NCBI RefSeq assembly: GCF_963675165.1
Contig: NC_087386.1
Coordinates: forward strand, 3,288,169 to 3,352,168
Source of the DNA: Halichondria panicea
Lineage: Eukaryota; Porifera; Demospongiae; Suberitida; Halichondriidae
Direction: 5' to 3'
Length of the DNA: 64,000 nucleotides
In this document: positions 1-10,402 of the stretch, in pieces
Layout: each line of letters opens with the position of its first letter
How positions within the stretch are numbered: position 1 is the stretch's first letter
The notes under the pieces: model-generated
What the model saw: only the letters and a program-made list of their open reading frames with translations
Database searches by the model: none
What the model was told of the DNA's origin: nothing
Translations under genes and position numbers: made by a program

Positions 1-1173
1 ACTAGATAGTTTATTGCATCGAAGCAAAGCGCTAGCAAAATCTCGCTTTTATAAGGCACATACATGCATGTACATGTAATAACTTGTTGTGCTGAAGCTA
101 TCTATGCTGTAAATGCAGCGCTATGGCATCCAGGTGAGCAGACTCAGAATATACACACAGACAAACAAACAACACACTATTAATTGACTACTAAAACCGG
201 TGGTACACCTCGGGTTAATTACATACAACCAACTCAGTGGTTGTCAGTGCTGACCTCAACCACAGTTTGGTTCGCATGCCCATCTTTTTCTGTTCTTTGT
301 CACATTAAGAAGAGGAATTGGAAGAGCAAAGAAAAAGGAGAGCCTCCTTGCTAAGTCGTGTGATCCCCCACTGACGTAGACAAATGTTAATGAGCGTGGG
401 CGAGAGTACAGAGCTAAGTTTTTGCCTCCCACACAGTACTTGAGCGCATTTACCAAGAACATATCTGTACAGCATGCGGTGTATAATTTTATGAGTAATG
501 TAAACTTCGTGAGACCTTAATTTAGTCAGTAGAGGAAAGAGTTATGAAAGACTGGAGTACTCTAGTGAAGTAGAGTGTGCCTATTCTGAGTCCAAGCACA
601 CTTCTATTTGAGCAAGGATAGTACTGATTTCTTCGAAGTCGAGTTTAGAATTCTCAACTTGGGAAAAACTGAGCTAAATTTAGGATCTTTAGTCTTAGTT
701 TTTACTAGGTAAGCCCTCGTCTACGATGTCTCAAGACTTAATTATCTATGATGCTATAGCTTTTATGTGAAAGTCTGCAATGTGTAGGCATGCTGTAGCA
801 TTATGCCCTGCCAAGCTCCGCCCAGCTAGTGACTGCCCACGTTCATTTTCCGTCACGCGACTTAGCATGACAAAGAATAGAAAAAGGAGAGCCTGCGAAG
901 GAGGCTACTAAATATCAGCGTGTCATCTTAGTTTCTTCTGAACTATGCAAGAATAATTCTTACCCAAAAATTTACCCTGGCGTATTATGCTCAATTTTTA
1001 TCCCATGCAGCTTGACCTCAACTCAAAGAAGATCACAAAGATCCAAAGTTTTCCGAATCAAAGATAAAAAAGATCGAAGTTTTTTTCAATGCAATTGCAG
1101 AAAGTAATTATTTTTAATGCTACAGGATAATTGTTGCTGCCAATAGCTAAAAAGCCAATTTAAAGCGCCTGAC
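1..1173. repeat. Intergenic or intronic stretch with interspersed repeats
   Basis: No convincing coding exon is seen here, although the remaining 3' exons of the SV2-like gene must lie in or beyond it. Positions about 84-150 hold a copy of a roughly 60-bp repeat (core GCTGTAAACGCAGCGC followed by ATCCAGGTGAGCAG) that recurs near 21360, 32470, 54570 and twice per unit in the 54.7-57.4 kb array. Positions about 250-465 resemble 24570-24800 (shared CTTTTTCTGTTCTTTGTCAC and CTCCCACACAGTACTTG), so this is a second interspersed family. Around 812-835 the motif AGCTCCGCCCAGCTAG resembles the inverted ends of the RecQ element at 5.0-7.2 kb. Confidence 0.5.
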
Positions 1174-3411
1174 CTGTTTGTACTCTTCCCCCGATGACAT
1201 TGATGAGCAGTGAGCCAGCAATGTTCCCAGGCAAAGAGGCCAGAGCAGTATACAGAGTGTCCTGGTAAAACTGAAGGTTGGTCTCATTGCTAGTGCAGTT
1301 CCGGAAATCAGCTGTACTGTTATTTTCAATACAGTCCAATTGAAGCCGTTTGAAGAACTCTGGAAACCACAGCTGTAGACCATAGTATCTGTGTGAACAG
1401 AACAAACATTGCTGTAAGGAACACTAATGTTGTAAACAGTTTCACATCACAAGCCAAGAGACCATTGAACATGCACACAAAGGGTTTGCCAATCAGCAGA
1501 TAAGACACTGTTGATGGAAGTGGTTTGATTTTGTGGCTAATCATTTTACCAAATGGCCCTGACTCTATCCTGTTTGCACACATTCAGCCCCTTACAAAGG
1601 TTCTGTTACTGTACTGTAGCATGAATGTTCGCATACAAACTGCTTGCACAATGGACAGCATCAGAGAAGCATGTCAGCTTACTGGCACTATAAGCACAAT
1701 AGTCTTTTAACCCAAAAAAATCCAGAACTCACCCAAACATCTGAGTGAACCAAATTACCAGGAGCAGCAACGTTCCTCGCAAGTATCTCAATCTGAAGAT
1801 ACCAATTGTCGTCCGACACATCTAAACGGTAAAAACAATGAAGAAGTGAGGACTCACACGTGTTTACTAGAGTAAACCCTGCCATTGACGACCCCTGAGT
1901 CAACGAATTAACTCTTTTTCAACAATCATGATTATACCTGTCGTTGTAACGACACTGCTCTTATACCCTTTAAAATTGAAATTCACCCTCTCTCTGAGAG
2001 ACCCTAGAGCGAGTAGTACGTTTACTTTCGACCACTATTAAATTTAATTGTATTAGGCACCAACCTGCTTTCCTTTGTCAAGAACATAAAGGGGGCAGTC
2101 CCGTAGAGAAAATCTCTCCTCATCGACATTGTCACTTTCAGCCATTGATTTAATGGGCAGTGAGCCGCCATGTGACTTAGACAAATCAATGAGTGGGATC
2201 TCATCCTTAGAATCGATATCACAAATAAAATGACAGCACAGTGTGAGAATAATCGCTTACTGTTTGTGTTCTTTTCCAGCAGGAAATACCGATAGAATTC
2301 ACCTTACGGATTTGTTTGAGTACTTTCGAGAGCTTTTTTACTTTCCCAATCTGCATTAAATTTTATTATAACCTATCATGTATGCAATATGAAGTGATTT
2401 ACTTGGAACAAATAAGCCGGGCTCTCTGGCAGAAACAGCAGACTAACTGAGGACACAAAGGCAGGAAGGGTGCAGATCATGAGAAACAGTCGCCAGTGCA
2501 CAAAATGCAGGCTCCCAATGTAGAAACTGATTTCACTGTGTGGACCCTCAGTGCCCAGCAGAGCCCATGCAATGAATGCTGCATGTGTAACAACAAAATT
2601 AACAGCAACAATAACTTCAATCCACCTGTTTACAAAGTGAAAGCACAACAGAGGATACACCTCCTCAGTTCTTACCAGTAAATGCAATACCAGGTTGCCA
2701 GCACGCAGCTGTTATGACAACAATGGGACCAGTTTGCTTTTCAGTGAAGAACTCACTAACATAAGAGAATACCACTGGAACAGAACCACCGACGCTGTGA
2801 TGATGTGTGTAAAATGATAATTTGAGAATTGTGTGTGGACACAGAGTAGTCAAAGTGGTCTATTAAAAAAAAAAAAAAATACTCACCCTATTCCACTGGC
2901 CAATCGAAAGGCCAAAAAGATTGCAAAGTTTGGACTGAATGCAGACGCCAATCCAAAAATACCATTCCACAGCATGGCCGTTACCAACGTGACCTTCCTC
3001 CCAATGGCATCAGCCAAACTACCCCACACGTACCCTCCGATGAGCATACCTGTGGATAATGCATCATTTACATGCATCCAGTAGTAACTCAACGAATTAA
3101 AGCTACATGCACATGCAGTGCAATCAAATAATTTCAACCTACATTCACTCACCAATGAATATGCCAGCGTCCAGCCATCCCTTGTGAGCTGTGGTGAGGT
3201 CAAGGTCTTCCCCAGCTATGGGCAGCACAAAAGAGATACTAAACACCTCCACAGCATCAGCAGCAGTGGCTAGTCCCACAACCACTAACAGTATTACATG
3301 GAAGAATCCAAAACCAGAGGCTCTCAGGTAGGACTCCAACTCCCTGGCTCTGGCTTCATGTTCCTCTGCTTCATTATTACTGAGCGCTGCACTATCCTTT
3401 TCAACATTCAT
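1174..3411 (-). CDS. SV2-like MFS transporter (partial, 8 exons seen)
   Basis: This encodes a major facilitator transporter of the synaptic vesicle glycoprotein 2 (SV2)/SVOP type, a 12-helix membrane protein. Exons read on the minus strand are about 3411-3153, 3049-2887, 2794-2676, 2578-2403, 2350-2303, 2205-2065, 1821-1733 and 1388-1174, all with GT-AG borders and matching phases, giving about 403 residues. Exon 1 holds the family signature ADAVEVFSISFVLP; exon 2 has GGYVWGSLADAIGRK (MFS loop 2-3 motif); exon 3 has GVGGSVPVVFSY; exon 4 ends in LPESPAYLF; exon 7-8 reads FGYYGLQLWFPEFF; exon 8 has LPGNIAGSLL. The luminal loop between helices 7 and 8 is short compared with vertebrate SV2. The last exon ends in phase 1, so about 100 C-terminal residues with the final helices are missing and probably lie left of the window. 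The substrate cannot be inferred; an SVOP-like or orphan organic-ion transporter is equally possible. Confidence 0.85.
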
Positions 3412-3693
3412 ATTTGTAGAAACGATTGATCCATAGATCCTAGATTACTGATAGAGATAAAAACAGTAGATTTTACAGCATGCTTGTCCAGTCTCGATGC
3501 ATAATAGACTATACAATTAATTATATAGGCCTTTTAGATTCTAGACAGGATGTTTCAGATCTATGGACCTCCAACTTGATTAATTAAAACAATGTCTAGA
3601 CAAGTTTCAGGAACAATAAACATGATAGATCTACATTGTTAGACTAGACTAGATCTACGTAAATATTTTTACTCTGTTAGTTAAATTGGCTGT

Positions 3694-3738
3694 TAGAAGC
3701 AGAGATCATAATGATACTATCATTATGATCTCTGCTTC
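3694..3738. repeat. Perfect 22-bp inverted repeat
   Basis: Two 22-bp arms (AGAAGCAGAGATCATAATGA plus TA, then its exact complement) are separated by a single base, about 285 bp upstream of the SV2-like start codon. The structure is seen directly. It could form a cruciform or be a remnant of a foldback element. No role is implied. Confidence 0.9.
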
Positions 3739-4029
3739 TATCATTGATAGATCTAAGAACTTATGTATGGTTTATTAGGTGCTTTTCCTTACCTCTGATA
3801 GCGGAGCATAATTCGATCAACGCGTACGTTGAGAAGTGTCACATAGAACATGATCACGAACTGTACTTAAGGTATCTTGTAGAAACCGCTTCATTTTGCG
3901 TCACTATTTTTTACTATTAACAGAAGTGCCCAATGTATCAGTTACGGAATTAGATTTGTAGACTACATGTATCTTATAGTCTATAGATATCTACAGTGCA
4001 GTGGAACCTTAAGCCTTGAGTGCCAATAA

Positions 4030-4649
4030 TTAAGGTTACGGTCAACCGTTTGCTCATTAATTATTCATGAGCTAGATCTAGTGATCTTTTCCAGCTAGAA
4101 TGAGCTGGAAGTCCAGCTGAAACGCAGTAGTCATTTTATGGCTCGAATAGACATTTTTACTATAAAGCTTAGGTACAGTCTACTGTAGCTTCACTATATG
4201 CAGGGCATGTAGAAGAGATATTTCGAAAAAAGGCTACTGAAAGCTCACAAGAGGCTGTTTTCCTTGGCTCTGGCCGCCATTTTAAGTGGAGTTAGTCTAC
4301 ATATTATTATTTTGTGAGAGTTTGTTGGCCTGGAAAGAAAAAAACGCTTCTACACGCCCTCCAGAATGGTAAGAAGCATCATAATTATAAGACCAAGAAC
4401 ACAGAGCTAGAAGTGTTTTTGGAAGTTTAAAATGACTACTAGTTTTGTGTTGTTTCTAGTAACTTGATGATCGCTCAGAGCTTCCACTGGAAGATGTTTT
4501 GAAGATTGATACTTGTCATACAGATTGATACACCAATATATTTATCATGTATGTGCTTCAAATTTCTCTCATAGCATTTATAGTTTCACAAAAATCATTA
4601 TAAGAAAAATCATGAATATTCATGAGCAAACTGTTTGCCGTAACCTTAA
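4030..4649. mobile_element. TIR element (MITE) flanked by TTAA
   Basis: The ends are inverted copies of about 40 bp beginning TTAAGGTTACGG and containing GTTTGCTCAT and ATTCATGAG. The right end reads CCGTAACCTTAA. TTAA occurs at both outer borders (4030-4033 and 4646-4649), which is what piggyBac-type insertion leaves, but the class is an inference. No coding sequence was seen inside. A diverged relative lies at 33859-34414. Confidence 0.7.
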
Positions 4650-4825
4650 GTTAATGTTATAGAGGTTGTTTGAAATTGAAATGCAGTGCTAAAACATTTA
4701 TAGGGCTTTCTCAACCCCATCGCGCTAAGGTTCTTATTGTAGTTGCTTCATGCGCATGCTCAGTATGGAGAGCCCCACCCACGTGCCACAAAACTGAGCA
4801 AGAAATTGTGGAGGGTACGTGGTAG

Positions 4826-4886
4826 CCTCGACTCCAGCCCCTTGAATAGTGGCCTTTCTCAGCGGCCTGGAATCGAGGCTAGGTAT
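4826..4886. repeat. Short hairpin repeat of the TAGCCTCGA family
   Basis: TAGCCTCGACTCCAGCC and, about 30 bp later, GGCCTGGAATCGAGGCTA form a small inverted repeat. Related hairpins of 40-60 bp lie near 5017-5060, 12674-12724, 14970-15035 (inside a larger element), 31643-31695, 42418-42472, 46838-46886 and 52379-52425. They look like very small nonautonomous TIR elements or their footprints. Confidence 0.75.
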
Positions 4887-5271
4887 GCGGTAGATCACTG
4901 AAGTGCAAGTATTAAGAGTTTCTATAGGCTTCTAGTCATGTTTTCATTCGTGAATTTGCAAAATAATGCTTCGTTCTTGAATTATGCCTCCATGCAGTGC
5001 AGTCAGGGTCATTCCTAGCCTCGAATCCAGGCCGATTTAAAAAATCGGCATGGTCTCGAGGTAGTTGGGCGGAGCCCGACCGTCCCTGACGGGAGGTCGG
5101 GGGACATGCTTATATAGGATTTGTACTTGTGTGTTATGTAATACTGCTTGGAGCATCATGAATATAATCATTTTAAGTGGGTGTTAAACGCAATATGCAC
5201 CGCACTGCACCACACTGGCTGGCACTGAACAACATGACTTTGCTACTAAATAAATAAAGTACTGAGCAAGA

Positions 5272-5517
5272 ATGGCCCAAGTGCTACAATGTTTTGGATG
5301 TGGGGATGAGCTATCAAGGCCTGGTAACAGGAGAGCTCTTGATGGTCCAGCTGGAAAGGAAGTGTTGGACCTGTGGACAATGCTACTGGAGAATGAGGAA
5401 GAACAGATGTGTGCTGATGTCGACATTAACAGTATTGTAAATGGCAGTGATAAAAACAGATTGCCCAAAATGTGCAGGAAATGTTTCGGTAGATATAGCA
5501 GCTTTCTTGAAGCACAG
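5272..5517 (+). CDS. Cys-rich (ZAD-like) first exon, gene fragment
   Basis: An ATG at 5272 opens 82 codons that end at a splice-donor-like site (GCACAG followed by GTAATA). The product starts with CFGCG (two cysteines near residue 8) and ends with KMCRKCF (two cysteines near residue 69), a CxxC...CxxC layout like the N-terminal zinc-binding ZAD-type module of DNA-binding proteins; that assignment is an inference. No downstream exon could be found, because the following sequence is the antisense of the helicase pseudogene, so the gene is probably truncated. A TATATAGG motif lies about 155 bp upstream in the left end of the surrounding element. Confidence 0.5.
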
Positions 5518-5569
5518 GTAATAATGAAAATAAAATTTGTAATTAGCTGAAAGAAGTAACTAAGTCTTA

Positions 5570-6997
5570 GGTCACACTGTCCACATAAACATGACTTAGA
5601 ACAAGCACAAGCAATTGAAACCGAGATCAACATGTTTGTAATTGTCAATATTTCGGAAAAGACTATCCCTTCTACAATCTGTAGTGTTGAAGTTTGAAGC
5701 ATATTCTTTAATCTCATTATCAACTTGATGGTAAATTCTTGCCTTCAAAAGGGTTACACGTGATGGTTTACCATCTCGACCTGCTCTACCAGTCTCTTGT
5801 ACATAGCTACTGATATCGTCTGACAGGCCAACATGAATGATTTACCGAATGTTGGGACAATCAACACCCATACCAAATTCCATAGTAGCTACAACAATGC
5901 GAAGATTGCCATCACCCTTAAATAAACGAATGATTTCAGATTTATGGGCTGGATCAGTGACACTTGTAAACATGTCCACGAGGCGAAATTCAGGAAGATC
6001 AGGTGCATCATCAGGATTTGTGAATGCAGCTCCAAGGTAATCCTTAAAGAAGAGGTACATGTCACCACACACCAAAAGAACGTCCATATATGATTGTTGT
6101 GGGAAACTTGTTTCTCTCGATTACCAATTTCTGGGCCAAGTTTTGGAATGTCTCTGGTATACTTTTGAACAATCCAACAGCATAAATCAAATTTGGGATT
6201 ACTGGGACTCTCGTAATGACAAATGGGTTTCTTAGGCCAACAATACGAGAAATGAATGAAATGTCACTTCGGGTAGCTGTTGCTGTTAGCGCCATCACAT
6301 GAACTGATGTTGGAATGAGGCTGCGCACTTCTCTAATTCTCAACAGCATTTGCCTGAAAGTCTCACCCCTGCAATAATATTATTGGTACACATGTTAATA
6401 ATAAACGATGAGTCAAATACATACCATTTCTTCACACAATGAGCTTCATCGATTATCAAAGCCTTGAGTCTATTAGCATACACATCTCCCCCCAGAAGTC
6501 TTCTCCAATGCTTCTTGCTGATGATCATTTCAGGTGTAAAGAATACTAGCTGATACTTTCCGTGGAAGATCGCATCCATTGTAGCTGCATCAGACATCTC
6601 GCCCGAGACATATGTGCTAGAGATGCCTTTAGAACAATAGATGGCTACCTATATAATAATAGAATAAAAGCATCCAGCTTAGAATGATCTAGTTATGTGT
6701 AAACAGCTCATATGCACATGTACGTATAATTATATGTATGTTCTATCTAGCCTTACATACCTGATCATGAATGATGGCCAGCAGAGGACTGGAGTAACTA
6801 CTACTACTACAATAGAATGACCTTTCTCCTTCTCCAATATTTTGTCAAATGCTGCAGGCAAACAAGCATAGCAAAGGCTCTTTCCAAATCCAGTAGGCAA
6901 TACAGCAAAGACATCTCTGTCTCTCAGAAAAGAAGTGACTACTTCCAAGCTGGTTAGCAGCTTCTGTAGCTGTGACAACTTGTGTAACTTTCTCCAT
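5570..6997 (-). pseudogene. RecQ-family DNA helicase pseudogene
   Basis: On the minus strand the helicase motifs appear in order. They are Walker A VLPTGFGKSLCY (about 6870-6910), motif II IIDEAHCVKKW (about 6424-6450), motif III VHVMALTATATR (about 6270-6300), IVVATMEFGMGVDCPNIR (5845-5900) and motif VI YVQETGRAGRDG (about 5765-5800), then a Cys-rich RecQ zinc segment with CLCGQCD (about 5580). Introns follow GT-AG near 6650-6770 and 6370-6424. The reading frame is broken: an in-frame TAA at 5842-5844 between NIR and IIHVGL, a frame change near 6085-6095 in a TG run, another near 6785-6795 just after the VVVVV run, a small deletion near 6945-6960 before the Walker A exon body, and a frame change near 5600 in the Cys region. 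It is therefore not functional as it stands. It lies wholly inside the TIR element and converges on the plus-strand Cys-rich ORF. Confidence 0.85.
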
Positions 6998-7444
6998 TTT
7001 GCTCAAGGCAGCTCCGCCCAGCTGCACACCCACCTAGCTAAGTGGGTGTTAACCAACCACTTGCAATACTGCAATCTGATTGGGCTGCACTCCTCAGTGC
7101 AGCAGTACAAATCCTATATAAGCGTGTCACCCGGCCACCCGTTGGGAACGGGTGCCGGGCTCCGCCCAGCTAGTCTCGAGGCTAGGTTTTCCATGAGCTA
7201 AAAGCTAATGCCAATGAATCACACGCAGATTTTGAGTTCGGAACTAATCTACTTCATTATAAATAGCCGTTTGCTTTATCATGTGATTGTATGTGTAGTG
7301 CTTGGCATTATTGCCAAACTGTCTATAGCATGCCTGTGAGTGTCACACAGCATGCGTGCAGTATAATTATAATTATATAGGGCTATTTCTACAGAATGAT
7401 AGAGGTATTATTACCTAGTGTGTCCACAGGTTGCTGACTATATC

Positions 7445-7533
7445 TACTGATACCTTGAGCTGTAGCAGTTTACACACACACACGCAAACACCGTATACAA
7501 TGTACCTCGCTTGCGCATGCGCACCGGGGCATA
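7445..7533 (+). mobile_element. CA-microsatellite TIR element, 3' end fragment
   Basis: It holds GAGCTGTAGCAGT, a short CA run, then TACCTCGCTTGCGCATGCGC ending in ACCGGGGCAT. This is the 3' end of the family seen complete at 7538-8116 and 45336-45938. The complete copy begins only a few bases later, so the two are in tandem. Confidence 0.75.
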
Positions 7534-7537
7534 ATAA

Positions 7538-8116
7538 AAGCACCACAGCTGATGCCTCGGTGGAGATGCCAAAGCTACATAACATAAAGCTACTTTTTTA
7601 TTCAGTCCAATATCATGCATGCAAACTCGAAGAGTGGGTAATGATCAAGATGCCAAAGCTACATAACATAAAGCTACCAGTCCAATATCATGCATGCAAA
7701 CTCAAAGAGTGGGTAATGATCGACCATGAATGTTGTTAAAAACGATTGATGCCAAAAGTCTAGCTGCCGTCTGCATGCAGAGCCTTGCAGCTCTCTTCTC
7801 ATTCTTGCAGCTACCAATAGCTAGCGTTCTAGTGCAGAGCTAACTACTAAGTAGAGTAGTAACATTCGGTAAACAAGTTTGTCTACGTGCTCTTCTGAAA
7901 AGGCTGCAATGGCATTCCAAGTAAGCAAAACTAGGAGAACGAAGCATTATTTTGCAAATCCACGAACTTAAATCCAAGTAAACATGACTAGAAGCCTATA
8001 GAAACTCTTACTTGCACTTGATTCATCCTTGAGCAGCTGTAGCAGTCTACACACACACAGTACAAACACACAAACACACTACCGTATACCTCGCTTGCGC
8101 ATGCGCACCGAGGCAT
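7538..8116 (+). mobile_element. CA-microsatellite TIR element, near-complete copy
   Basis: It starts AAGCACC...GATGCCTCGGTG and ends TGCGCACCGAGGCAT, so the ends are short inverted repeats (TGCCTCGGTG/CACCGAGGCA). Recognisable internal blocks are TGCCAAAGCTACATAACATA, GTGGGTAATGATCGACCATG, CAGCTCTCTTCTCATTCTTG, CTAGAAGCCTATAGAAACTC and a CA repeat just before the 3' end. The first block is duplicated inside this copy (7567-7610 and 7650-7690). There is no coding capacity. Confidence 0.85.
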
Positions 8117-8355
8117 AATTAGTAGTAGGTATGTGTGAGAGTTTCTCTGCTCTTCCGATCCTGCTATGGCCGGGAGAGCTAGATCTAGATTAGGTCCTAT
8201 CAGAAGGACAGATTTGTCCAGTTATCTCTAGATGGCAAAGAAACGAGTTCTAAAGCGTGTGGAAGGTGCCACCCAGTCCCTGCTCTTATCTACTATACAA
8301 TTCATTTTGTCTGTGTTTTTGGAAAGAAGTATAAAGATGAAGGAACTGGGGAGGG

Positions 8356-8914
8356 ATGCAAACAAAGGTTTGTGGTATTTCTTTCATATGCCACATTGTA
8401 AGGAGTGTTCACGTAGATGAAACTCCAGAAGGTGAAGATTTCACCAAGGATAGAGGACACGACTGCAATGCTCCTGCTGGTAACAGTCCCCTCCTATGTG
8501 GTGGTCATAGTTCCAAGACAGACAAAACTTGTGGTATGTAACTAAATTGAAATTCTATGTGGTATAAAATTATTAGTGACAGACATAAATGCATACATAA
8601 TAGACATTATTATAGATATAGCCTCAAGCGTCCTCCTGTAATCAGGCGTCCAAAAGGAGCAGAGAAGACAGTAATTGGCTTACATTCACGCAAAAAGTTT
8701 AAAGGAGACCAAGTAAGGATGCCAGTGTCATTTTTGAAGAAATCTACTTCTAACAAGGATGAAGGTAGATTAATTAAGGCTGCCACGGCAATTATAATTG
8801 TTGACTTTTTTGCAGTTATTCTGTCATGGTTTGTTGACCGCCAAGGACAAGGCTTTAGAAGAGGAAGATGTGGAGATAAGACCCAGAGCGAATTCCAGCT
8901 TCATGTCTGGATAA
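8356..8914 (+). CDS. Possible small multi-exon gene, unrecognised
   Basis: A weak gene candidate. An open stretch to about 8540 (with GEDFTKDRGHDC) can splice at TAT|GTAACT to an exon from about 8620 (LKRPPVIRRPKG, GLHSRKKFKGDQ) with a donor CAA|GTAAGG near 8714. It then continues to an exon after the acceptor TTTTTTGCAG at 8814, which ends in a charged tail (ALEEEDVEIRPR) and a stop near 8914. The phases agree for this reading. No known domain was recognised and the first exon is unsure. It may equally be non-coding. Confidence 0.3.
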
Positions 8915-9150
8915 GAATGTTTGTGTACAAAGCGTACATAAATACTTTACAACATTTTCTCTGAATATCCTTATATCGCTATTATATCATCTGGTAATGA
9001 TATTCACATATTTCACAACCACTGCGATTAAATTTTACTGCAAAATAATTATGTTCCCGTTCGTAAAAATTGATATTGACCCCATGCTAGTATAAGCTTA
9101 TTCACAGCAGTTCTGGCAGATCCATGCATGCATTAGAGCCGGAATTATCG

Positions 9151-9424
9151 ATGTGTCTCACTTATTGGCTGATGGATCATTGCTACCTTGCTACTAATCT
9201 TGCTCTTTATCCTTGCTCTTCATTCTACTATAATTTTACTAAGATGGAAACAGGTCACATATCAGCAGGAACAAACAAGCATGCGCATAGGGAGTCATTC
9301 ACTCCTGGGAATGTGATCTGTTTCCATCTTAACAATTTAGTAAAATTATAGTAGAATGAAGAGCCAGGATAAAGAGCCAGGTTAGTAGCAAGGTAGCAAC
9401 GAATAGTAGTCAGCAAGTGACAGC
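9151..9424. repeat. Long imperfect hairpin, arms about 120 bp
   Basis: The left arm (about 9151-9270, with GCTACCTTGCTACTAATCTT and CATTCTACTATAATTTTAC) is matched in inverse by the right arm (about 9303-9424, with GTAAAATTATAGTAGAATG and TTAGTAGCAAGGTAGCAA). The loop is about 30 bp. This is a foldback or TIR element remnant with no ORF. Confidence 0.8.
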
Positions 9425-10121
9425 TAGAATGTAGACCTATACATGTGAATAAAGAGCAAGGTTGCTAGATTAACACGGGAAAAATCACCCAAATGTACAA
9501 GCACACAATGGGTTGTTACCGTCTGTGGCCTCTATTCAGCAGCAGAACAATGGCAGCAACAACTGTGGTTTAATTGTTGCTGCATACCACGAATTGTAAG
9601 GAGACAATTTGGATCACACCATCTACAAAACGAGGCACCACCTTGTAGAATTTTTAGGCTTTCGTTATCTTCCACTGCTGTTTTTGTTTTAATGCACTGT
9701 AATAATTATTTGCACTGTGTTGTTTTTGTTTTTCATGCACTGTAATAATTATTGTGATGGATGTTGTTGTTTTAAAATTATATTGCTTTACAGTGGATGT
9801 GAAAATGTGAACAGAGTGTTTTACTAAGTGAAGTAACGATAGTTGAGGAACATATCACTTGTAACAGACCTCTCACAGATAACAGTCTTGAACTTGACTG
9901 TATATAGCATATAATAAATTATAGTCATTGCAGGTGCAGTCTTTTGAGGATGTACTTAGTAGCCCTCCGCTGAAATCTCTCAAAGTTAAATGGGGGGGTC
10001 ATTCGTGACTAGAAGTCAGTGACTGGGGGAGTCATTTATTCCTAGGCATGAATGACTGGGAGTCACTGGTGACTAGGTAGGAATGATCGGAAGTCATTAT
10101 TTGGGGGAGTTACTCGCGCCT
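9425..10121. other. Spacer without recognised gene
   Basis: AT-rich spacer. At 9720-9760 a short direct repeat of TGCACTGTAATAATTATT is seen. At about 9995-10115 the hexamer-like motif AGTCA/TGACT occurs repeatedly (GTGACTAGAAGTCAGTGACT and similar), an irregular low-complexity cluster. No coding region is supported. Confidence 0.5.
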
Positions 10122-10325
10122 ATGGCATAGCTCGAGAACGAAGCATTACTTTGCAAATCCATGAATGAAAACATGACTAGAAGCCTATAGAAACTCTTAC
10201 TTGCACTTCATTTATCCTTGAGCAGCTGTAGCAGTCCACACGCACACACACACACACACACACCACTACCGTAGACTTTTTTCTTTTCGTATATATACCT
10301 CGCTTGCGCATGCGCACCGAGGCAT
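10122..10325 (+). mobile_element. CA-microsatellite TIR element, 3' part
   Basis: It starts in the block ATAGCTCGAGAACGAAGCAT, passes through CTAGAAGCCTATAGAAACTC and a CA run at about 10240-10264, and ends TGCGCATGCGCACCGAGGCA. The 5' two-thirds are absent. It ends about 80 bp past the 3' end of the ASTE1-like gene. Confidence 0.85.
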
Positions 10326-10402
10326 AATAACCTATTAAAAGTAGGTGTCACTTGTATATAAGCAAAAATGGATTTGAGTACACAGACTATAATTGTAGTC
10401 AG

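Larger units (their letters stand above)
5017..7187. mobile_element. TIR-bounded element carrying RecQ-like helicase and a Cys-rich ORF
   Basis: The two ends are inverted relative to each other. Left end about 5056-5185 and right end about 7035-7187 share TAGYTGGGCGGAGCCCG and then CTTATATAGGATTTGTACT, plus AAGTGGGTGTTAA further in. Outside these are CCTAGCCTCGA on the left and TCGAGGCTAGG on the right. Each end carries a TATATAGG sequence facing inward, upstream of a coding start: the plus-strand Cys-rich ORF at 5272 and the minus-strand helicase start at about 6997. The interior holds these two convergent genes. A clear target-site duplication was not identified. The transposon class is unknown; helicase-bearing Academ-type DNA transposons are one known precedent, but no transposase was recognised. 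Confidence 0.6.

Noticed and set aside
5184-5723. 179-residue minus-strand open frame
   Set aside because: Its first part is the frame-shifted helicase Cys region; the rest is antisense of the plus-strand Cys-rich exon.
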